A DNA stretch of 20,548 nucleotides. It comes from Pseudomonadota bacterium (lineage in GTDB: Bacteria; Pseudomonadota; Gammaproteobacteria; Burkholderiales; Burkholderiaceae_A). The stretch lies in NCBI GenBank assembly GCA_002684875.1, contig NYVY01000063.1, positions 7,309 to 27,856 of the forward strand, given 5' to 3'. Shown piece by piece: positions 15,741 to 20,548 of this stretch. A model generated the notes under the pieces. The model searched no databases. It was given only the letters and a program-made list of their open reading frames with translations, and was not told the origin of the DNA. Both the position numbers and the translations under genes were made by a program. The number at the start of each line of letters is the position of its first letter. Position 1 is the first letter of the stretch.

Positions 15741-16199
15741 ATGCAAGTAATACTATTGGATAGAATAGGAAATCTCGGGAAGTTAGGTGAGATAGTTAGA
15801 GTAAGAGATGGGTATGCTCGAAATTTTTTAATTCCGAAGGGGTTGGCAAAAAGAGCTACTCAAGCAGCGATAGCTGACTTTAATAAAAGACGAGAGGAAC
15901 TAGAAAAAAAAGCTAGTGAAAAGCTCGAAAAAGCAAAGATGATGATTGCAAAATTGGATGGGTTAGTACTAGAAATTTCTCAAAAGGCTGGAGTCGACGG
16001 TAAACTTTTCGGGTCAGTCACCAATCAAGATATTGCAGATCAGCTTTCCAATAAAGGAATAGATGTGCTGAAGTCTCAACTTACACTTGCGGATGGGCCA
16101 ATAAAATTAGCAGGAAATCATACAGTTAAGGTTTCTCCTCACAGCGAGGTTACTTGTGAATTGATAGTACAAGTTGTGCCAGAGGTCACTGAAAAATAA
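15741..16199 (+). CDS. rplI: 50S ribosomal protein L9
   Basis: L9 binds domain V of 23S rRNA near the base of the L1 stalk. The 152-residue length is normal. The N-terminal domain has the signature region GNLGKLGEIVRVRDGYARNF followed by LIPKGLAKRAT; a long charged helix (about 48-78, rich in Glu, Lys and Ala) joins it to the C-terminal domain, which includes GVDGKLFGSVT. The ATG at 15741 is preceded by AAAAGG. dnaB begins 22 bases after the stop. Confidence 0.97.
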   Translation: MQVILLDRIGNLGKLGEIVRVRDGYARNFLIPKGLAKRATQAAIADFNKRREELEKKASEKLEKAKMMIAKLDGLVLEISQKAGVDGKLFGSVTNQDIADQLSNKGIDVLKSQLTLADGPIKLAGNHTVKVSPHSEVTCELIVQVVPEVTEK

Positions 16200-16221
16200 G
16201 TGAAATGGAAAGAGATTTGTT

Positions 16222-17577
16222 TTGTCAGAAGAAACAACCTCAATTGCATTAAAACTTCCACCGAATTCGTCGGAGGCTGAGTCGGCTGTAATCGGCGTGT
16301 TACTTCTCGACAACTCTGCGTGGGAAAGAGTCGGGGATATGCTTGTCTCAACCGACTTTTATAAGCCAGAAAATAAAAAAATTTTTGAAAGCATCATACA
16401 TTTAATTGATGAGAATAAGCCTGCTGACGTGGTCACTGTGCACCAGCTTTTACGATCTCAAGGCTTAGATGAGGACTGTGGTGGACTTGAGTATTTGAAC
16501 GGCTTAGCTCAGTCTACCCCGACGATTGCGAATGCCTCACAGTATGCAAGAATAGTAAGAGATCAGTCAGTATTGCGGAACTTGCTATATGCAAGTGAAC
16601 AAATTGCTGAGATGGCTCTAACTCCTGGGAGTAGGAACACTGGGTTAATTTTAGATGATGCCGAGGCTAAAATTTTTCGTATAAGTGAAAATAGAGATCG
16701 GAGTACAACTGGACTTGTAAATTTTGATACATTGCTCACAACTGTTATCAAAAATGTTGATGAGCTTTACAATAATCCTAACCCCTCTGATGTGACTGGT
16801 AAACCAAGCGGTTTTGTGGACCTCGATCAAAAGACTGCGGGTATGCATGATGGGGAGCTTACAGTAATTGCGGGGAGGCCCAGTATGGGAAAAACTTCCA
16901 TGGCTTTGAATGTTGCAGAACATGTGGCTATAGATTGCGCGCTTCCTGTTGCAATCTTTTCTATGGAAATGAGTGCTGAACAGTTGGTATTAAGAATGTT
17001 GTGTTCACAAGCCAAAGTAGATTCACAAAAAGTACGGACTGGAAAACTTAACCAGGAAGAGTGGGATAAGTTGATGAATTCATTAGGTAGACTAAAAGAC
17101 ATAGAGCTTCATATTGATGAAACTCCAGGGTTAAATCCATTAGAATTACGGACAAAAGCTCGTCGACTGTCTCGCGCAACAGGAGGTTTGGCATTAATTG
17201 TTGTGGATTATCTTCAGCTGATGTCTGCAAATTCTGGCGGGGAGAATCGAACCACTGAAATATCTGAAATTACACGTTCATTAAAAGGTTTAGCCAAAGA
17301 GCTTAGTTGTCCTGTAGTTGCCTTGTCTCAATTAAATAGAACGGTGGAGCAACGAACTGATAAAAGACCAGTTATGTCAGATTTGAGGGAGAGTGGTTCG
17401 ATTGAGCAAGATGCTGATGTAATTTTATTTATATACAGGGATGAAGTATATCGCCCTGACAGTCCCGATAAGGGGACGGCTGAGATTATAATAAGTAAAC
17501 AAAGAAATGGGCCAACTGGGACGATTAGGTTAACGTTTCTTGGAAAATATACTAGATTTGAAAACTTCGCAGGTTAA
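16222..17577 (+). CDS. dnaB: Replicative DNA helicase DnaB
   Basis: DnaB is the hexameric 5'-3' helicase of the replication fork. The 451-residue product has an N-terminal domain beginning LPPNSSEAESAVIGVLLLD, a linker, and a RecA-like core with Walker A GRPSMGKT at 218-225, Walker B ALIVVDYLQLMS at 324-335, LSQLNR at 369-374 and the SDLRESGSIEQDAD region at 386-399. There is no intein, a common insertion in dnaB. The start is TTG at 16222, with AGAGA about six bases ahead; no ATG or GTG in this frame fits. The stop codon TAA shares the palindrome TTAA with the stop of the converging sulfurtransferase gene. Confidence 0.96.
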   Translation: MSEETTSIALKLPPNSSEAESAVIGVLLLDNSAWERVGDMLVSTDFYKPENKKIFESIIHLIDENKPADVVTVHQLLRSQGLDEDCGGLEYLNGLAQSTPTIANASQYARIVRDQSVLRNLLYASEQIAEMALTPGSRNTGLILDDAEAKIFRISENRDRSTTGLVNFDTLLTTVIKNVDELYNNPNPSDVTGKPSGFVDLDQKTAGMHDGELTVIAGRPSMGKTSMALNVAEHVAIDCALPVAIFSMEMSAEQLVLRMLCSQAKVDSQKVRTGKLNQEEWDKLMNSLGRLKDIELHIDETPGLNPLELRTKARRLSRATGGLALIVVDYLQLMSANSGGENRTTEISEITRSLKGLAKELSCPVVALSQLNRTVEQRTDKRPVMSDLRESGSIEQDADVILFIYRDEVYRPDSPDKGTAEIIISKQRNGPTGTIRLTFLGKYTRFENFAG

Positions 17578-18401
17578 TTATGCTGGCACCATTCACTCCA
17601 TGATCCAACATATAGGTTACTTCCAGTCAGTTCACATAACTCCATGCTAAAAAGATTATGGCAAGCAGTGACGCCAGAACCACACATGTGAACAATATTG
17701 GCTGGATTTGAGTCACCAATCAGTTTTTTATATTCTTTTTCCAAGTCTAGTGCAGGTTTAAATTTCCCATCAGATCCTAAGTTTTTTGTAAAGGGCCTGT
17801 TGATTGCACCAGGAATATGTCCTGCTTTTTTGTCTATCGGTTCAGATAAGCCAATGAATCTTTCCGTCGCCCTTGCATCAATGACAATAGCTATTTCATC
17901 TTTATGTTTAGCAGAGACCCAGGCCTTTACCTCTGGTAATTTCCATTCAAAAACTCTAGTCCTTTTGAAACTAATGTTTCCTTTTCGAACACTGCCTATT
18001 TTCTTGTCCAATAATTTTCCAGATCTTTTCCAAGCGTCAATACCTCCATTAAGTATGGAACCATTATTGTGGCCTATCATTTGAAGCATCCACCAGAAAC
18101 GTGAAGCATAAACTCCACCAGAGTCATCATAAGCAATCAAATGAGAATTATTATTTACTCCATTTGATTTTAAAAAATTTAAAAAATCATTTTTTTCTGG
18201 TAATGGGTGCCTACCAAAATTTTTTTTCTTTATTTTTTTTGGGTCGCTGAGATTTTGGTCAAGATGAGCAAAGAAAGACCCTGGAATGTGGCTGAGCAAA
18301 AATTGTTTTTCCCCGTATTCAGTATCCTGTAATGAATGTCTGCAATCAACAAATAAAGATTTATCTGTTAATGGGTCAGTTGCTTCAAACAAAGGTTTCA
18401 A
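17574..18401 (-). CDS. sseA: 3-mercaptopyruvate sulfurtransferase (two-rhodanese-domain protein)
   Basis: SseA-type enzymes transfer sulfur from 3-mercaptopyruvate to acceptors such as thiols or cyanide. The 275-residue product has two rhodanese domains. The C-terminal one holds the catalytic loop CGSGVTAC with C240; CGSGVT is the mercaptopyruvate form, while thiosulfate sulfurtransferases usually have CRxGxT. DARATERFIGLSEPID (176-190) and AGHIPGAINRPF (193-204) match the family. The start is TTG at 18401, inside the last 17 bases of the Rieske gene, with a strong GAGGGAGA ribosome binding site encoded in that gene's end. The two genes are therefore probably cotranscribed. Its stop overlaps the dnaB stop by 4 bases. 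Confidence 0.9.
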   Translation of the reverse strand: MKPLFEATDPLTDKSLFVDCRHSLQDTEYGEKQFLLSHIPGSFFAHLDQNLSDPKKIKKKNFGRHPLPEKNDFLNFLKSNGVNNNSHLIAYDDSGGVYASRFWWMLQMIGHNNGSILNGGIDAWKRSGKLLDKKIGSVRKGNISFKRTRVFEWKLPEVKAWVSAKHKDEIAIVIDARATERFIGLSEPIDKKAGHIPGAINRPFTKNLGSDGKFKPALDLEKEYKKLIGDSNPANIVHMCGSGVTACHNLFSMELCELTGSNLYVGSWSEWCQHN

Positions 18402-19482
18402 AATATTTCTCCCTCAAATTTGGTTGGCTCTTGTTTCTTAAATACTTGTAAAACTGTGGTATCCCTTTTTCCAAAATAGGATGATTTATGCCTGAGTTTT
18501 CGAGTCTGCTATCAACATTAAATTTTCTTCCTCGATCAATTCTCTCAGCTATTTCATCGTCTTCTTTCACTGTCTCTTTGTATGCACGCTTTTGGGAATC
18601 AATATACTCAGGATAAAAACTAGCTATTTCTTCAGAATAGTAAAACTCCGTAATGTTAAGAGTTTTTTGAGGGTCTAGTGGGTATATATGGCTAACAACA
18701 ACCGTTTGAGGATACCATTCAAGCATAATATTAGGGTAAATAAGCATCCAAATCGCTCCATACTTTAAATTATTATTTTTTTTGTATCTGACGACATTAC
18801 TTTTCCAGGTTTTGTAAGTTTTTGTGCTTTGTATTGAAGTACTGCTATTAAACGACACAGCTTGGACACTGAAAGTGTCGCAAAAGAACCAGTCTAAATA
18901 CTTGCAATTTACAAAGCTGCTAAGGCCTGGATGGAAGGGAGCGACATGATAATCGTCCAAATAGACCTCGATGAACGTTTTCCAATTATAGTTACATATA
19001 TGAGTATCTAAACTGTGAAACGAATAATCGAAAAGTGAAAAGTAGTCAATAAAAGGATTATTTTTTAAGTTTAAAATTTCGTTTTCGGTGATGTCTTCGA
19101 AAAGTAGACCATTCCAGTCTAAGAGTTTTGTGGAATGAAGTTGACAAGAGGGGGTATTTAAAAAGTGGGGAGCTCCTATAAGTGTACCCTCAAGATCATA
19201 CGTCCACCGATGAATGGGACAAACTATAGAGTCGATTGATCCTCTTTTATCTAGCATTTTTGCATTCCGATGACGACAGATGTTCGACATTATATAAGGA
19301 TCTTGGTTTCTATTAAGGAGTATTTTAGTTTCCTGATGTCTTGGTAAAGCAAAATAATCCCCGTGGTCTGGTACCATCAACCTGTGGCCTGCGTAAGATG
19401 GGTGCGAAAAAAGCTGTTTTAATTCTAGGGAAAGAACTGTTTCATCGAAAAAAGAGCACGAATTTATTTTTTTTATTTCCAT
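18385..19482 (-). CDS. Rieske non-heme iron oxygenase, alpha-subunit type, substrate unknown
   Basis: The 365-residue product is a Rieske oxygenase of the ring-hydroxylating family. The Rieske centre is intact: C69 and H71 in CRHRNA, C88 and H91 in CPIHRW, followed by TYDLEGTLIGAP. The catalytic domain begins at NWKTFIEVYLDDYHVAPFHP, with H179 and H184 as likely iron ligands and D308 or D309 in KEDDE as the likely third. These enzymes need electrons from a reductase or ferredoxin, none of which is adjacent; the fdxA/fpr genes 4 kb away are possible donors. The ATG at 19482 is divergent from xseB; the sulfurtransferase gene overlaps its 3' end. A Rieske gene beside xseB-ispA is familiar in Burkholderiales, but its substrate cannot be told from sequence. 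Confidence 0.88.
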   Translation of the reverse strand: MEIKKINSCSFFDETVLSLELKQLFSHPSYAGHRLMVPDHGDYFALPRHQETKILLNRNQDPYIMSNICRHRNAKMLDKRGSIDSIVCPIHRWTYDLEGTLIGAPHFLNTPSCQLHSTKLLDWNGLLFEDITENEILNLKNNPFIDYFSLFDYSFHSLDTHICNYNWKTFIEVYLDDYHVAPFHPGLSSFVNCKYLDWFFCDTFSVQAVSFNSSTSIQSTKTYKTWKSNVVRYKKNNNLKYGAIWMLIYPNIMLEWYPQTVVVSHIYPLDPQKTLNITEFYYSEEIASFYPEYIDSQKRAYKETVKEDDEIAERIDRGRKFNVDSRLENSGINHPILEKGIPQFYKYLRNKSQPNLREKYFETFV

Positions 19483-19598
19483 TGTTTAGTAGAGTCTAGT
19501 TATAGTTCAATAATACCTCACAAAAAAAGTATCCTAGACAGGTTGCTTCTTAGTAATTTAATATAAGGCTAATTTTGTAATAATTTTAAGGGGTTTCA

Positions 19599-19850
19599 TT
19601 GGTTCAGTCGAATAAAAAAAAAAATAGTAATAAGAAGAAAGTTGTATCAGAAAAGACATTTGAAGAGCACATATCTGACGTTGAGTTTATAATTGACGAA
19701 CTAAACGGAAAAGAACTTTCACTCGAAGATTCGGTTGAAAGCTATAAAAAAGCAGTTTCTAGTATTGAGTTGGCCAAAAAAATACTGACTAGGGCTGAGA
19801 AAGAAATTGAAGTTGTTGAAAAAAATTTTAGGTTAAAAAATAAAGAATAA
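19599..19850 (+). CDS. xseB: Exodeoxyribonuclease VII small subunit
   Basis: XseB joins XseA to form exonuclease VII, which degrades single-stranded DNA in repair. The 83-residue product has the family core TFEEHISDVEFIIDELNGKE, then LSLEDSVESYKKA and a C-terminal helix. The N-terminal 17 residues are Lys/Asn/Ser-rich. The start is TTG at 19599 with AAGGGG at 19588-19593; no ATG or GTG is available in this frame. A run of 11 A residues at 19614-19624 lies at codons 6-9. ispA follows closely, the usual xseB-ispA order. Confidence 0.93.
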   Translation: MVQSNKKKNSNKKKVVSEKTFEEHISDVEFIIDELNGKELSLEDSVESYKKAVSSIELAKKILTRAEKEIEVVEKNFRLKNKE

Positions 19851-19870
19851 GTAATGAGTTACAAAACGTA

Positions 19871-20548
19871 GTGGTGAGAAAATTGAAAGCTCTAGAACAA
19901 GAAAAAATAGCGAAAGACTTAATTGAAAAAAATATTTTGGAAGTGTGTGTGGTCCAAAGAAAATGTCTTTTAGATAAAAATGATGAATCCTTTTCTAAGG
20001 AAATATTAAACAGTTTTTGGAATGCTATAGAATATGGGTTAAAGGGAGGAAAACGGTTAAGAGGAATTTTAGTATTTGCCAGTGCGATAGCCGCCTCAAA
20101 GAAAAGCTTTAAAGATTTGTCGAATCAGGAGCACAAGTGTTTAGTTGATGCGGCAACTGCAATAGAATGTGTACATGCTTTTTCTTTGGTGCATGATGAT
20201 CTTCCGTCTATGGACGATGATAAAATCCGAAGGGGTCGGAATACCGTACATGTTGAGTTTGGTGAGCCTACAGCCCTATTGGTGGGAGATGCTCTACAGA
20301 CTTTGGGGACTGAAATTTTAACATCTACTTCATCTTTTCCAAAAAGGCGCTTCAATCTCATCAAAGTGCTTGCAAATGCGACAGGGGCTTCTGGTATGGC
20401 TGGGGGTCAGATGGTTGATATTTCTGCTGTTAACCAGACGTTAGGAAATAAAGAATTAGAAATAATGCATAGGTACAAGACAGGAGCTCTTTTTGAGGCT
20501 TCCGTCTCCATGGGTTATCTAGCAATGGATATTAGTGATAGTGATCAG
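19871..20548 (+). CDS. ispA: Farnesyl diphosphate synthase, 5' part (runs off right edge)
   Basis: IspA condenses isopentenyl diphosphate with dimethylallyl and geranyl diphosphate to farnesyl diphosphate, feeding undecaprenyl phosphate and quinone side chains. The frame stays open to the window edge (226 codons). Visible motifs are GLKGGKRLRG, the first aspartate-rich motif DDLPSMDD (with HDD before it), RRGRNTVHVEFGEPTALLVG with DALQTL, and GGQMVDI. The second aspartate-rich motif lies outside. The start is uncertain: GTG at 19871 or 19874, or TTG at 19883 with GGTGAG ahead. I chose 19871; none has a strong ribosome binding site. It follows xseB by 20 bases, as usual. Confidence 0.9.
   Translation, partial: MVRKLKALEQEKIAKDLIEKNILEVCVVQRKCLLDKNDESFSKEILNSFWNAIEYGLKGGKRLRGILVFASAIAASKKSFKDLSNQEHKCLVDAATAIECVHAFSLVHDDLPSMDDDKIRRGRNTVHVEFGEPTALLVGDALQTLGTEILTSTSSFPKRRFNLIKVLANATGASGMAGGQMVDISAVNQTLGNKELEIMHRYKTGALFEASVSMGYLAMDISDSDQ

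Noticed and set aside
16222..17577. Intein or phage-type helicase in dnaB
   Set aside because: The core motifs are contiguous, the length is normal for a chromosomal DnaB, and it sits in the standard rpsF-rpsR-rplI context.

Overview
The window is a dense block of core bacterial housekeeping genes with low GC (AT-rich by eye; not computed). Gene content and order point to a betaproteobacterium, most like Burkholderiales. The supporting blocks are fur|bamE-dapB, nadK-recN divergent from hrcA, hemH inside the grpE-dnaK-dnaJ heat-shock block, a stand-alone RnfB with an Fpr-type reductase and a 7Fe ferredoxin, rpsF-rpsR-rplI-dnaB, and a Rieske oxygenase next to xseB-ispA. Very short or negative gene spacing, low GC and several TTG starts suggest a small, streamlined, possibly aquatic genome. 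That lifestyle is inference.

Layout. 1-1074 (-): 5' part of ilvD (branched-chain amino acids), running off the left edge. 1164-2006 (+): lgt, lipoprotein lipidation. 1988-2939 (-): fur, then a small coiled-coil protein of ZapB type, then zapA. 2981-4249 (+): bamE and dapB. 4236-6888 (-): nadK then recN. 6943-12938 (+): hrcA, hemH, grpE, dnaK, dnaJ, a repressor/chaperone cluster with ferrochelatase inserted; grpE has a sigma-32-like promoter. 13071-14834 (-): fdxA, fpr and an RnfB-like protein, a compact iron-sulfur/flavin electron-transfer cluster. 15005-17577 (+): ribosomal proteins S6, S18 and L9, then the DnaB helicase; priB is missing from its usual place. 17574-19482 (-): a Rieske oxygenase followed by an overlapping SseA-type sulfurtransferase. 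19599-20548 (+): xseB and the 5' part of ispA, running off the right edge.

No gene-free stretch exceeds 300 bases; the longest are 14835-15004 (170 bases, two opposed promoters and a leader hairpin) and 12939-13070 (132 bases, nothing convincing). I see no tRNA, rRNA, insertion sequence, prophage, CRISPR array or defence locus.

No clearly novel multi-gene system is visible. The points most worth a second look are the fdxA-fpr-rnfB redox cluster (soluble stand-alone RnfB, and a reductase whose FAD motif reads RAQT instead of RxYS), the Rieske/SseA gene pair of unknown substrate, the terminator-like hairpin in the rpsF leader, missing priB, frequent TTG starts, and three of four convergent gene pairs overlapping at their stop codons.
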